From Clostridium sp. 12(A) (lineage in GTDB: Bacteria; Bacillota; Clostridia; Lachnospirales; Lachnospiraceae), in contig JAGI01000002.1 in the NCBI GenBank assembly GCA_000526575.1, forward strand, positions 2,527,501 to 2,591,500: a DNA stretch of 64,000 bases, read 5' to 3'. Shown piece by piece: positions 1 to 9,104 of the stretch. Position numbers and translations under genes: made by a program. Under the pieces are notes generated by a model. The model saw only the letters and a program-made list of their open reading frames with translations, searched no databases and was not told where the DNA came from. Each line of letters starts with the position of its first letter. Position 1 is the stretch's first letter.

Positions 1-1502
1 TTGTAATCAAGTACACGGATTTCAATATCAAGCTCTTTCTCAAGTCCTTTTTGAACCGCATCGATAGGACCGTTACCGACTCCCTCAAATACCTTTTCTA
101 CGCCGTGATCCATGTAGCGGACTCGTGCGAAGGTGGAGAATTCCACATCCTCCTCTGCCTCTGTGATCTGGGCCTTAAGGAAGTGAATGGGCTCTTTTCT
201 ATCCACGTAGTTGCTGTTAAACTCATCAAGGATCTGCTCTGGAGCCACCTCACCCTGCTTTTCGGAGATAGCCTGAATGACATCGGCAAATTCCTTGTGC
301 ATGCCTTTTGGAAGCTTGAAGCCATAGAAGGTATCCATAACAAAAGCTACGCCGCCCTTTCCGGACTGGCTGTTGATGCGGACCACCGGCTCATACTGTC
401 TTCCGATATCGGCAGGATCGATGGGCAGATAAGGAACCTCCCAGTAAGCATTCTTTCTTTCCCGCATGGCCTGCATGCCTTTGTTGATGGCATCCTGATG
501 GGAACCGGAAAATGCGGTGAAAACGAGCTTTCCTGCGTATGGGTGTCTTGGCGCTACCTCCATCTTGGTGCAACGCTCGTATACCTCAGAAATCTCACGG
601 ATATTTTCAAGATGAAGTTCCGGATTGATTCCCTGGGAGAATAAATTATAAGCTACCGTTAATATATCAAGATTTCCGGTTCTCTCTCCATTGCCAAACA
701 GTGTGCCCTCCACTCTGTCAGCTCCGGCAAGAATGGCAAGCTCTGCAGCTGCAACTCCGGTTCCACGGTCATTATGGGGATGTACGCTTAAGATAATGCT
801 TTCACGATTCTTAAAGCGTCCATTCATCCATTCAATCTGATCCGCATAGACATTGGGTGTTGTCATCTCTACGGTAGATGGAAGATTAAAGATAATTTTC
901 TTATCAGGAGTGGCTCCCCAGGTTTCCTGAACTGCATTGCAGATATCAAGTGCAAATTCCAGTTCGGTTCCGGTAAAGCTTTCAGGAGAATATTCAAGTA
1001 CCACTTCTCCGTCAAAGTCCTTCATGTACTGCTTCACCCATTCCGCACCCTGTATAGCTATGGCCTTAATCTCATCCATATCCTTTTTAAATACCACATC
1101 GCGCTGAAGGGTTGAGGTGGAGTTATAAATATGAACGATTGCCTTTTTTACGCCCTTTAAGGCTTCAAAGGTTCTCTTAACCAAATGCTCCCTGCACTGA
1201 ACAAGGACCTGAACCACCACATCATCCGGAATTAACTTCCGTTCCACAAGCTGTCTTAAAAAGTCAAACTCAATCTGGGACGCTGCCGGAAAACCGACCT
1301 CGATTTCCTTAAAGCCCAGCTTAATAAGAAGCTGAAACATCTCAATCTTTTCTTCGACTACCATTGGCTCAGTCAGAGCCTGATTTCCATCTCTTAAATC
1401 CACGCTGCACCAGATTGGTGCCTTCTTAATCTCGTTGCCGGGCCATTGTCTTTCCGGGTAGTTCATAACCGGTACTCGTTTATATCTTTCATAATTCAAC
1501 AT
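1..1502 (-). CDS. leuA: 2-isopropylmalate synthase (3' end beyond window)
   Basis: The enzyme condenses acetyl-CoA with 2-oxoisovalerate, the first committed step of leucine synthesis in the cytosol. Reading leftward from an ATG at 1502, the frame stays open to the window edge, about 500 residues. The N-terminus carries the catalytic DLRDGNQ motif at residues 35-41, and a VHPHNDRG metal-binding motif sits near residue 240, both diagnostic of the IPMS/homocitrate synthase family. The opening MLNYERYKRVPVMNYPERQW matches the longer LeuA2-type enzymes of about 555 residues, so only the end of the C-terminal leucine-sensing domain should be missing. A GGAGGAG ribosome binding site precedes the ATG by 7 nt. 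It is transcribed alone after a leader of about 230 nt. Confidence 0.95.
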   Translation of the reverse strand, partial: MLNYERYKRVPVMNYPERQWPGNEIKKAPIWCSVDLRDGNQALTEPMVVEEKIEMFQLLIKLGFKEIEVGFPAASQIEFDFLRQLVERKLIPDDVVVQVLVQCREHLVKRTFEALKGVKKAIVHIYNSTSTLQRDVVFKKDMDEIKAIAIQGAEWVKQYMKDFDGEVVLEYSPESFTGTELEFALDICNAVQETWGATPDKKIIFNLPSTVEMTTPNVYADQIEWMNGRFKNRESIILSVHPHNDRGTGVAAAELAILAGADRVEGTLFGNGERTGNLDILTVAYNLFSQGINPELHLENIREISEVYERCTKMEVAPRHPYAGKLVFTAFSGSHQDAINKGMQAMRERKNAYWEVPYLPIDPADIGRQYEPVVRINSQSGKGGVAFVMDTFYGFKLPKGMHKEFADVIQAISEKQGEVAPEQILDEFNSNYVDRKEPIHFLKAQITEAEEDVEFSTFARVRYMDHGVEKVFEGVGNGPIDAVQKGLEKELDIEIRVLDY

Positions 1503-1740
1503 GTCTTATCTCCTCCATAATCTTTCACTTGTCTGTCTGTTCCGGGTAAACCGGATTCTGCCATAAATAGCTGTTTCGTTTCTCATGCAAACACTATGAC
1601 AGGCTTTGGAGTCGATAAATCACGCTGTACTTTTTGACAATGAACAACGTGGTTTTTATAGGTCTAACCCCATCTTCATCATTCCTTTTCATTAAAATCA
1701 CATCCGTGCTCTGACAATGTGTCACGGTAAAGTGTTATGT
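1503..1740 (-). promoter_or_regulatory. Long untranslated leader of leuA
   Basis: About 230 nt separate the predicted transcription start from the leuA ATG. A leader this long on a branched-chain gene suggests regulation, but I could not recognise T-box hallmarks (no AGGGTGGNACCGCG-like antiterminator) or a leucine codon run. A possible 32-codon reading frame (1594-1692) lies within it but has only a weak ribosome binding site. A short CCGG-flanked hairpin lies near 1540-1553. Function unknown. Confidence 0.4.
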
Positions 1741-1741
1741 T

Positions 1742-1770
1742 ATTATAGCATGAGTAAAGAAGGCTTACAA
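1742..1770 (-). promoter_or_regulatory. Sigma-A promoter of leuA
   Basis: On the minus strand TTGTAA (1770-1765) and TATAAT (1747-1742) are separated by exactly 17 bp. The -10 is a perfect consensus. The -35 lies inside the 3' arm of the terminator of the preceding telA gene, so the two signals overlap. Confidence 0.75.
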
Positions 1771-1804
1771 CCAGAAAATAATTTTTCTGCTGCAAGCCTT
1801 TTTT
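1758..1804 (-). terminator. Terminator after telA
   Basis: A long stem pairs AAGGCTTGCAGCAGAAAAA with its complement around 1758-1804. It can form on either strand. On the minus strand it follows the telA stop directly but its T tract is modest, and the leuA promoter -35 lies in the same DNA. Confidence 0.6.
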
Positions 1805-1812
1805 GCTATCAC

Positions 1813-2973
1813 TTATTTACTTAGCTGTAATAATTTGTTTTTCAGTTCCCCTTCCATACGGGCAAGCTCTGCTTCCGCATCCATACGCTTTTGTCTTCCC
1901 TCTGCCTGAATACGCACCACCTCATCAAGGGTCGAGATCAGGGATTCATTTGTTTTCTTAAGGGTCTCCACATCAACAATGCCCCGCTCAGATTCCTTGG
2001 CAGTCTCTATGGTCGCGGTCTTTAATACCTCTGCATTCTTTCGAAGGAGCTCGTTGGTCATGTCTGTAACCTCTCTTTGAGCTCTGGCTGCCTGTTCGGA
2101 ATGGTTGATGCCAATAGCAAGTACCATCTGACTCTTCCAGAGAGGAATGGTATTGACCAGTGTGGACTGAATCTTCTCTGTCATCAGGGTATCGTTATTT
2201 TGAACGAGACGGATCTGAGGTGCCATCTGAATGGAAATCATACGGGTCAGCTCAAGATCATGTATCTTCTTTTCAAAACGGTTTAACATGGCGGCCATAT
2301 CATTGGCGGCCTGGGCGTCCTCAGGCAGACCGCTTTTGGCTGCTTTATCAAGAAGCAGGGGAAGCTCTGTCTGCTGTGCCTTTTTCAGCTTTCTTTTTCC
2401 CGCCAGGATATACATGGTCAGTTCCTTAAAGTACGTGGTATTTAAGTCATACATCTTATCCAGTAATGCGATATCCTTTAAAAGCTGGATTTGATGGTTT
2501 TCCAACACCTTGCAGATCTGATTTACATTAGTCTCTGCCTTGGCATACTTTGATTTCATGGCATCCAGACGGTTGGCACTCTTTTTAAAGAAACCAAAGA
2601 AGCCTTTTTCCTCTTCCGCAGTTTCAAAGCCTTTTAACTCCACCACCACATCCGTAAGCATCTGGCCTACTTCTCCCAAGTCCTTTGACTTTACATTTTC
2701 CAGAGCAGTCTCTGAGAAATCAGCGATCTTTTTCTGGGCATTGGCGCCGTACTGGAGTACCAGGTTGGAATTTAATAAGTCGATTTTTTCTGCAAAGTCT
2801 GCCACCAGCTTTTCTTCTTCCGGGGATAAGTTAGCTTCGGGAAGAGATTCCGGCTCCTTACCCAGGTTAAGCAGTTCTTCCTTTGTCCCGGTGGTTTCTA
2901 CGACAGAATCAGAAAATGGAGTCAGGGTCAGTTCTGGTGCTTCTTTTAACATCTCATCAATCTCTTTGCTCAT
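1813..2973 (-). CDS. TelA/YaaN family protein (toxic anion resistance family)
   Basis: This is a 386-residue, almost wholly helical, charged protein without signal peptide or membrane segments. It matches the TelA / YaaN family, first named for tellurite resistance and often found in stress or envelope-associated operons; the biochemical role is not established. The ATG overlaps the stop of the upstream xpaC-like gene by 4 bp (2970-2973), so the two are translationally coupled. The same pairing, xpaC then yaaN, is known in Bacillus subtilis. The conserved core lies at about residues 60-370. Family assignment is confident, function is not. Confidence 0.85.
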   Translation of the reverse strand: MSKEIDEMLKEAPELTLTPFSDSVVETTGTKEELLNLGKEPESLPEANLSPEEEKLVADFAEKIDLLNSNLVLQYGANAQKKIADFSETALENVKSKDLGEVGQMLTDVVVELKGFETAEEEKGFFGFFKKSANRLDAMKSKYAKAETNVNQICKVLENHQIQLLKDIALLDKMYDLNTTYFKELTMYILAGKRKLKKAQQTELPLLLDKAAKSGLPEDAQAANDMAAMLNRFEKKIHDLELTRMISIQMAPQIRLVQNNDTLMTEKIQSTLVNTIPLWKSQMVLAIGINHSEQAARAQREVTDMTNELLRKNAEVLKTATIETAKESERGIVDVETLKKTNESLISTLDEVVRIQAEGRQKRMDAEAELARMEGELKNKLLQLSK

Positions 2974-4268
2974 CTTTGCTTTCCTCCTGCGAAATCACTT
3001 TCTGCAAATCCATCCTTTTTTAACATGGTCTGCAGCACAGATGCGTCGGTAGTTACATCAAGGACCGCATCCTCATATAAGTCATCTAAAAGCCGTTCAA
3101 AAGCCTTTTGAATGGTATCCAGAGTGGTTTCAATCTCTGCCTTGGCGGAGTTTACATTCTCGCCTCTGGAGCCTGCACTGTCAAAATCCCGATAGGCGTT
3201 TACAAGCTTTACGGTGGTGGGAAGATAGTAATCCATAAAGCGTTCCATCTCTTTCCCCTGTTCCGGGTGCTTTGATACGGTATCAAAAATCCGCCTTATG
3301 ACATCCTCAAGGTCCGAAATCTTATTGGAAATGACCTCTCCTGGGATGGCATCATTGGCTTCCTTAAGCATTCTCAAATAGTTTCGTCCAGCCTCCATCA
3401 TCTCTTCGAATTCTTTGGAGACCTTCTGTGTTCCCTCTTCTTTTGCACTTACGAGTGCTTCCTCTGCTTCTCTTTCGTTTCTTTCCTTTAAGGCTTTTTG
3501 ACATTCTAAGTACTGCTTGTAGGTATCCTCACTTAGCATAAGACAGGTTTTCTGCTCATCCAGATAGGCATGAGAGAATATGTTATGCTCAATCATTTTC
3601 TGTACGTCCTTACGGACAAACTCCTTCGATTTTCCAATGAGAGCCGCCAGCTCCTCAATGGTGCAGTACATCTTTCTTCCGGCCTGTTTTGCATAAAGCT
3701 TTCCACGTTTTTGCCGGCTTCCCATATCAATTCCACCCTTTAGCATAAGACCAAAAAAAGTACCAAAAGAAGCAAGTACCAGAGTAGAGCCTAACATGAG
3801 CCAGATATCCGGCTTTGCAATCATGGCAATCATCCAGGTCACAAGAAGAACAACGGTAATGAGTGAAAGGCCAATGCTGCCAAATATAGTAAAGAGGATA
3901 CCTGCCACACGGCCACTGTTATTTATCTTAATTCCTTCTTCCCGAGGTAAAATGGCTTGTCCTTTGGAAGCTTTCCTATCCCTTCTTCTACTGGTTTGAA
4001 ACGCCTGGTAGCCTGGTTCTGATTCCTCGCTCATCTTCTCACTGGCATAGGATTCCTTCCGTTCACTGGACTCACTGTGGTAGGAGCGATAAGAGGAGAA
4101 TCTTCCCATATCTCCGTGCTTTTTCAACTGGCTTCTGGCTTCATCAAGGGCGTCGTTAACGGAATCAGAAATGGTTTTATTAAGTCCCTTAAAATCCATG
4201 GAACGGATTGCACTTTCTACCGAATCCAGGATCTGATCTCCTAAATTTGATATATCTTTTTTATCCAT
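2970..4268 (-). CDS. XpaC-like membrane protein (5-bromo-4-chloroindolyl phosphate hydrolysis family)
   Basis: About 432 residues. A charged, serine-rich N-terminal third is followed by two hydrophobic segments around residues 125-175 (AGILFTIFGSIGLSLITVVL and the stretch after it) and a helical C-terminal domain. It resembles the XpaC family, named for a phosphatase-like phenotype in Bacillus; a real enzymatic activity has not been shown. The frame could begin at a TTG (4286), but that codon sits inside the GGGAG ribosome binding site, so I place the start at the ATG at 4268. It overlaps telA by 4 bp. A role in envelope stress together with TelA is inferred from the pairing only. Confidence 0.8.
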   Translation of the reverse strand: MDKKDISNLGDQILDSVESAIRSMDFKGLNKTISDSVNDALDEARSQLKKHGDMGRFSSYRSYHSESSERKESYASEKMSEESEPGYQAFQTSRRRDRKASKGQAILPREEGIKINNSGRVAGILFTIFGSIGLSLITVVLLVTWMIAMIAKPDIWLMLGSTLVLASFGTFFGLMLKGGIDMGSRQKRGKLYAKQAGRKMYCTIEELAALIGKSKEFVRKDVQKMIEHNIFSHAYLDEQKTCLMLSEDTYKQYLECQKALKERNEREAEEALVSAKEEGTQKVSKEFEEMMEAGRNYLRMLKEANDAIPGEVISNKISDLEDVIRRIFDTVSKHPEQGKEMERFMDYYLPTTVKLVNAYRDFDSAGSRGENVNSAKAEIETTLDTIQKAFERLLDDLYEDAVLDVTTDASVLQTMLKKDGFAESDFAGGKQR

Positions 4269-4376
4269 AACGTTCTGATCTCCCAAAATATTTCATATTT
4301 AAAAAATATCATATCACGAAACCAACCATTTTACAACGAATGGGCATAGGAAAAAAGCTGGAAAATAGTAACGAAA

Positions 4377-4425
4377 AAAGGCTGGCCAGCTTTCTTTATA
4401 AAAACTGGCTCGCCTTTCTTTATTC
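4377..4425 (-). terminator. Rho-independent terminator after glmM
   Basis: On the minus strand AAGGCGAGCCAG pairs imperfectly with CTGGCCAGCCTT and is followed by a T6 tract. It lies between glmM and the xpaC-telA operon and separates the two transcripts. Confidence 0.75.
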
Positions 4426-4438
4426 GTAATATGACAGG

Positions 4439-5791
4439 TTAAATGACATGACCTTTTTGTTTCATCACTTCAATGACCTGGTCTACATAAGTCTCACAGG
4501 TGTGTAAGTCTGCTGCTTCTACCATAACACGAACCACTGGCTCAGTGCCTGACTGGCGAAGGAGAATTCTTCCGCTCTCACCTAAAAGCTCTGCAACCTT
4601 TTCTACTTCTGCAATCACTGCTTCATCATCCTGGGCAGCTGTTTTATCGTGAACACGGACATTTTTAAGGACCTGAGGGAATACTTCAAATTCAGAGACC
4701 AGCTTTCCAAGGCTCTCCTTTTTCTCTAAGATTACTTCCATCACCTTTAAGGATGTAAGAATGCCGTCTCCTGTGGTGGCATGCTTGCTGAAAATAATAT
4801 GGCCGGACTGCTCGCCGCCAAGGCAATTGCCGTTTGCTACCATATTTTCGTATACATATTTATCGCCTACAGCGGTCTTTTCATAGTCAATGCCTTCCCG
4901 CTGGAATGCCTTATAAAGGCCGAAGTTTGACATAATGGTAGTGACTACCTTGTTGTTCTTTAAGGTTCCCTGCTCCTTCATGTATTTTCCGCAGATATAC
5001 ATGATGCCGTCGCCGTCTACGATGTTGCCGTGTTCATCCACAGCCAGGCAGCGGTCTGCGTCTCCATCATAAGCAAAGCCTACGTCAGCGCCTACTTCCT
5101 TGACAAATTTCTGAAGCTGGCCGATGTGGGTGGAACCACAGCCGGTATTGATGTTTAATCCGTTGGGTTCGTTGCTGATGACGTGTGTCTCGGCTCCCAG
5201 AGCATCGAATACATTCTTTGCAATGGCAGAAGCACTTCCGTTTGCACAGTCAAGGGCTACTTTTTTATTTTTAAAAGACCGGGTTGCAGTGGAAATCAAA
5301 TAACCGATGTAACGGTTTCTTCCTGCTGCAAAGTCCACGGTGCGGCCGATCTTATCCTGGGTTGCCAGGGGAAGTTCTCCCATCTCACCGTCAATATACC
5401 GTTCAATTTCAGTGATAACGCTCTCTTCCAGCTTCTCTCCCTTTTCATTCATGACCTTGATGCCGTTGTCATAAAAAGGATTGTGGCTGGCGGAAATCAT
5501 GATACCGCAGGAAAAGCCTTCGGTTCTCACCACGTAAGATACGCTGGGAGTCGTCGTAACATGAAGAAGGTACGCATCTGCGCCAGAAGCGGTAAGACCT
5601 GCTACCAGAGAGTATTCAAACATGTAGCTGCTGCGTCTTGTATCCTTACCTATTACGATTCTGCAAACTTCATCTGGATTTTTCTGTCCATAGTACCAGC
5701 CTAAAAAGCGTCCTACCTTATAGGCATGCTCTACTGTCAGTGTGACGTTTGCTTCCCCACGAAAGCCGTCGGTTCCAAAATATTTTCCCAT
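4439..5791 (-). CDS. glmM: Phosphoglucosamine mutase
   Basis: Interconverts glucosamine-6-phosphate and glucosamine-1-phosphate on the way to UDP-GlcNAc for peptidoglycan. The 450 residues are the normal family length. The phosphoserine loop ISASHNPF places the catalytic serine at residue 102, the magnesium loop DGDADRC lies near residue 240, and the phosphate-binding RQSGTEPVVRV motif is near the C-terminus. The ATG is preceded by AAGGAGAT. It follows the sortase gene by 66 bp but has its own promoter. All key residues are present, and I see nothing unusual. Confidence 0.97.
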   Translation of the reverse strand: MGKYFGTDGFRGEANVTLTVEHAYKVGRFLGWYYGQKNPDEVCRIVIGKDTRRSSYMFEYSLVAGLTASGADAYLLHVTTTPSVSYVVRTEGFSCGIMISASHNPFYDNGIKVMNEKGEKLEESVITEIERYIDGEMGELPLATQDKIGRTVDFAAGRNRYIGYLISTATRSFKNKKVALDCANGSASAIAKNVFDALGAETHVISNEPNGLNINTGCGSTHIGQLQKFVKEVGADVGFAYDGDADRCLAVDEHGNIVDGDGIMYICGKYMKEQGTLKNNKVVTTIMSNFGLYKAFQREGIDYEKTAVGDKYVYENMVANGNCLGGEQSGHIIFSKHATTGDGILTSLKVMEVILEKKESLGKLVSEFEVFPQVLKNVRVHDKTAAQDDEAVIAEVEKVAELLGESGRILLRQSGTEPVVRVMVEAADLHTCETYVDQVIEVMKQKGHVI

Positions 5792-5839
5792 CTCATATCT
5801 CCTTTTTTACAAGTCTGCAGTGTATACAGAATTATATGT

Positions 5840-5868
5840 AATATATCACACTCTTTTCTATTTTTCAA
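5840..5868 (-). promoter_or_regulatory. Candidate glmM promoter
   Basis: On the minus strand TTGAAA (5868-5863) and TATATT (5845-5840) have a 17-bp spacer. The -35 overlaps the last codons of the sortase gene, which would give glmM independent transcription. Confidence 0.55.
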
Positions 5869-6634
5869 CCTGAGGCACTTCATAGGCATATAGGATAGTC
5901 CTTGCATCGGCCAGCTCATAGCTGCAAGTGACAAAGGACCACAGCGTCCCTATGGGGACGTCAGGCGTTTGATAAAAGAAGCCCTTTTTGGTCATCTTCT
6001 CTACATATCCCTGAAACTCTTCCTCTGTATCAAATTTGGTTCTTCGTCTTTCCCCATCTGCATCCGTATAAAGGACTGTAAAGGGACGAAGATGATATTC
6101 ACGGTCTGGTGTGTATACGGTTATTATTTGATGTTCTTTAAAAAATGATTCTTCCTTATATTTAATGATGTCCTTGAACATGGATCCATTTTTCATATGA
6201 TGACCGTATAATATGTTATGCCTTCCAGAAAAATCAGGTTCGCTTTCATAATCAAGAAATATGGCTCCAGACGGATTCTTTTTGCCTTCAAAATCAGTGT
6301 CCAGATATGTTTCGTTATTATCGGTCTGAACGATTGGATAGTCTATGGAAGTGCCTTCGATTTTAAGCCAGCCGACGATATCCGGGTTCATCGCCTTTAA
6401 CTGATCAAACTGAATGGGGGAAACATACTGATTTTCAGCAGTTTCCTCTGAAGCTTTGTCTGTACTCTCTTCCGATTCTTCCCTGCTTGTTTCTGTAGCC
6501 AGCTTCGCAAGGTCTTCATATTGACGCTTTTCTTTGTCTTTTTCCCGGTAGTCGGAATAAAGGATACTTGCGCCTGCAGCAAATAAAACAAGGGCTATTA
6601 TAAGAATAACAATGGGCGGCTTTCTTTTTTCCAT
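5858..6634 (-). CDS. Class B sortase
   Basis: A membrane-anchored cysteine transpeptidase that attaches sorted proteins to the cell wall or assembles surface structures. Residues 8-27 form the single N-terminal membrane anchor, followed by a charged linker to about residue 70 and the sortase fold. The catalytic triad is readable: the LYGHHM histidine (145 or 146), C237 in VTCSYE and R245 in ADAR, with the spacing usual for clostridial SrtB. Length 258 is typical. An AGGGAGG site precedes the ATG. No sorting-signal substrate was recognised nearby, so it is probably a housekeeping enzyme acting on proteins encoded elsewhere. Confidence 0.92.
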   Translation of the reverse strand: MEKRKPPIVILIIALVLFAAGASILYSDYREKDKEKRQYEDLAKLATETSREESEESTDKASEETAENQYVSPIQFDQLKAMNPDIVGWLKIEGTSIDYPIVQTDNNETYLDTDFEGKKNPSGAIFLDYESEPDFSGRHNILYGHHMKNGSMFKDIIKYKEESFFKEHQIITVYTPDREYHLRPFTVLYTDADGERRRTKFDTEEEFQGYVEKMTKKGFFYQTPDVPIGTLWSFVTCSYELADARTILYAYEVPQVEK

Positions 6635-6775
6635 TCAAATCCTCCCTTACTTCTGCAATTTTTTCCTTAATTATATCGTATGACCAAAAAAATCTCAATC
6701 TTTTATAAGCTCTGCTAGACTTTTTTCTTATTTTTCTATATACTTTAAGTAACAAAACGTCATTTGGAGATGCTT

Positions 6776-7981
6776 ATGAAAAATCAGGAATCTGTCATCT
6801 ATGTTAATATGCTGGGAGGATTCTCCATATCCATCGGGGATAAGGCTATTGTGGATCAGAATAACCAGGCAAAGAAACCTTGGAGTCTTTTGGAATACCT
6901 TATCACCTTTCGGGGGCGGGATATTCCTGTGGAAGAACTTATCGATCTGTTTTGGAAGGACGAAGGAAGTAACAATCCCGCAGGCGCATTAAAGACCCTC
7001 ATGTTCCGTGTACGGAAACTATTGGAACCACTTGGCTATCCCACACAAGAGCTGATTTTCCAGAACCGTAAGGCTTATGGGTGGACCAAACACCTTACTA
7101 CCGTCTGTGATACGGACCGGTTTGAAGATCTGTGTGTACAATCGGAAGCGTTAGAGCTTACCTTTGACCAGCGGCTTTCCCTTTGTATGGAAGCCTTTAC
7201 TTTGTATAAGGGTAACTTTCTACCAAAATCGGAATGGGAAACCTGGGTAGTTCCCATTCATACCTATTATCATACCCTTTATCAAAAGCTTGTAAACCGG
7301 ATCTTAAATATGCTGGATGAGAAAAAAGATTATCCCACCATGATTGAGGTATGCCAGCAGGCCATTGCCATCGACCCTTACGGCGAGGACGGTCATTACT
7401 ACTTAATCTGCGCTCTGTACCAGAGCGGAAATCAGCTTATGGCTATGGAGCATTATCAAAGAGTCAATGATATGTTCTATAATGAATTTGCCATTACTCC
7501 TTCTCTTCGGTTTAAGGAGCTTTATAAGCTGATCAGCGATAAAAAACATGGTATTACCATGGATTTAAGCAACATTCGGGAAATACTATTAGAGGGCGGT
7601 ACCAGCAAAGGTGCTTTTTGCTGCGAACCTTCTGTGTTCAGAGACATTTATCAGCTAGAAACCAGGGCCATTGAGCGTACCGGAGATTCTATCTTTTTAT
7701 GTCTTCTTACCATCAGTAACTTAAAGGGAGAGCTGTTAAAACCAGCCGTTCAGACGAGAGCCATGGACGAGCTTGGAGAATCCATACGTAATTCCCTTCG
7801 GCGGGGTGATATCTTCAGCCGTTACAGTGTCAGCCAGTACTTAATGCTTCTTCCCACAGCTACCTATGAAAACGGGGAGAATGTTTTAAAGAGAATCATT
7901 CAGAATTTCAAAAAAGAATATTCCAGAAAAGACTTATCCATTACTTATTCGCTGCAGAGTGTTACGCCCAATCAGGCATAG
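6776..7981 (+). CDS. BTAD-type transcriptional activator with degenerate GGDEF-like C-terminus
   Basis: A 401-residue regulator. Residues about 10-95 form an OmpR-like winged helix (LGGFSISIGDKAI, then FRVRKLLEPLG). Residues about 100-250 are the tetratricopeptide-like bacterial transcriptional activator domain (BTAD; AIAIDPYGEDGHYYLICALY), as in SARP regulators. The C-terminal part reads like a GGDEF fold that has lost its catalytic signature: RRGDIFSRYSVSQYLMLLP stands where an active cyclase has RYGGDEF, so cyclic-nucleotide synthesis is not expected. TTG at 6764 and ATG at 6770 are also in frame, but GGAG at 6766-6769 best serves the ATG at 6776. It is divergent from the sortase gene, and its target is unknown. 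Confidence 0.8.
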   Translation: MKNQESVIYVNMLGGFSISIGDKAIVDQNNQAKKPWSLLEYLITFRGRDIPVEELIDLFWKDEGSNNPAGALKTLMFRVRKLLEPLGYPTQELIFQNRKAYGWTKHLTTVCDTDRFEDLCVQSEALELTFDQRLSLCMEAFTLYKGNFLPKSEWETWVVPIHTYYHTLYQKLVNRILNMLDEKKDYPTMIEVCQQAIAIDPYGEDGHYYLICALYQSGNQLMAMEHYQRVNDMFYNEFAITPSLRFKELYKLISDKKHGITMDLSNIREILLEGGTSKGAFCCEPSVFRDIYQLETRAIERTGDSIFLCLLTISNLKGELLKPAVQTRAMDELGESIRNSLRRGDIFSRYSVSQYLMLLPTATYENGENVLKRIIQNFKKEYSRKDLSITYSLQSVTPNQA

Positions 7982-8026
7982 CTTTCGTCAGATAAAAAAC
8001 ACATTTCTAACCACAGGAGGAACCGG

Positions 8027-8500
8027 ATGTTACAGGACGATTTTATTACACTCACTTTAGAAAAAACAAAGAATATTGCATTGATTGCTCACGACAATAA
8101 AAAACATGAGCTCATGGACTGGTGTAAAGAGCACTATGAAACCCTGAAAGACCATAAGCTTTGTGGGACAGGCACTACAGCACGTATGATTACCGATCAG
8201 ACAGGCCTTCCTGTAAAGGGCTACAACAGCGGTCCTTTAGGCGGTGACCAGCAGATCGGTGCAAAAATCGTAGAGGGACGGATCGATCTGGTAATCTTTT
8301 TCTCTGATCCTTTAACTGCCCAGCCTCACGATCCGGATGTAAAGGCGCTCCTTCGTATCGCCCAGGTTTATGATATTCCCATTGCCAATACAAAGGCAAC
8401 AGCCGACTTTATCATCACCTCACCTCTGATGGGACAAGTATATGAGCACGAAGTCATTAACTTCAATAAAAATATCCAGGAACGTGCGCAATCATTATGA
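8027..8500 (+). CDS. mgsA: Methylglyoxal synthase
   Basis: Converts dihydroxyacetone phosphate to methylglyoxal and phosphate, a bypass that relieves sugar-phosphate stress. At 157 residues it is full length. The active-site residues known from the E. coli enzyme are in place with an offset of three: H22 (IAHDNKKHE), D74 (GPLGGDQQIG), H101 and D104 (TAQPHDPDVKA). An AGGAGG site is present. It lies 45 bp after the BTAD regulator on the same strand and may share its transcript. Confidence 0.96.
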   Translation: MLQDDFITLTLEKTKNIALIAHDNKKHELMDWCKEHYETLKDHKLCGTGTTARMITDQTGLPVKGYNSGPLGGDQQIGAKIVEGRIDLVIFFSDPLTAQPHDPDVKALLRIAQVYDIPIANTKATADFIITSPLMGQVYEHEVINFNKNIQERAQSL

Positions 8501-8529
8501 TTCCGGATTTCCTATGATTCATGAAAAAA

Positions 8530-8562
8530 CGGCAGGCCCTCCATTCTTTAGAAGACCTGCCG
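8530..8562 (-). terminator. Rho-independent terminator between mgsA and the HD gene
   Basis: CGGCAGG (8530-8536) pairs with CCTGCCG (8556-8562). On the minus strand the stem is followed by TTTTTT, making it an efficient terminator for the HD hydrolase gene. It may also stop mgsA transcription from the other side. Confidence 0.85.
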
Positions 8563-8573
8563 TATATTATTCC

Positions 8574-9104
8574 TTAACCAAAAACCATCTTGCACAGAGT
8601 GGTGTATTCCTGGTAGGCAGGATACGTTTCAAGGCCGCAAAGCCGTTCTGCGATTCCTTTGTAATACCACGCATGCTCTGATTTATTCTTTTCATTAAAG
8701 CGTTCCCATATTTCATCTCCCAAAAGATAATAATCCCTTGCCGTAGAGCGAAGATTGCTTAACTTGTCCGCTAAAACAAGTTTCTTACACTCCAGGGAGG
8801 CATGTTCCAGATGATGAAGGGTCGCGCACTTTCTCTCTTTCCAGCTCTTTGTCTTATCTTCTGTCTCTTCCATGACAAGCCTTGCCACCCTTAGTCCGAA
8901 TTCCTTTTTCAGCTCTTCTTCCGTTACTCCGGCATCCTCGACCACGTCGTGCAGAAGAGCGGCGCAAATGAGTTCCTCATCAGCCGCCATTACGGTAACG
9001 ATGACTGCTGTTTCTAATGGATGGACGATATAGGGAATTTTGCTTCCCTTGCGATAAGTTCCCTCATGAGACTTAGCCGCAAATGCAGCCGCTTTCTCGA
9101 CCAT
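8574..9104 (-). CDS. HD domain protein, RelA/SpoT hydrolase-like
   Basis: A small 176-residue metal-dependent phosphohydrolase related to the hydrolase half of RelA/SpoT (MESH1-like). The motifs YIVHPLETA and LLHDVVEDAGV supply the metal-binding histidines and aspartate; no synthetase, TGS or ACT domain follows. Such stand-alone enzymes are often assigned (p)ppGpp pyrophosphohydrolase activity, but other nucleotide substrates are possible. The open frame extends upstream, but AAGGAG lies 7 nt before the ATG at 9104. It is transcribed alone. Confidence 0.85.
   Translation of the reverse strand: MVEKAAAFAAKSHEGTYRKGSKIPYIVHPLETAVIVTVMAADEELICAALLHDVVEDAGVTEEELKKEFGLRVARLVMEETEDKTKSWKERKCATLHHLEHASLECKKLVLADKLSNLRSTARDYYLLGDEIWERFNEKNKSEHAWYYKGIAERLCGLETYPAYQEYTTLCKMVFG

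Noticed and set aside
1594-1692. 32-codon frame in the leuA leader as a leucine leader peptide
   Set aside because: It has a weak ribosome binding site, no leucine run and no attenuator hairpin after it.
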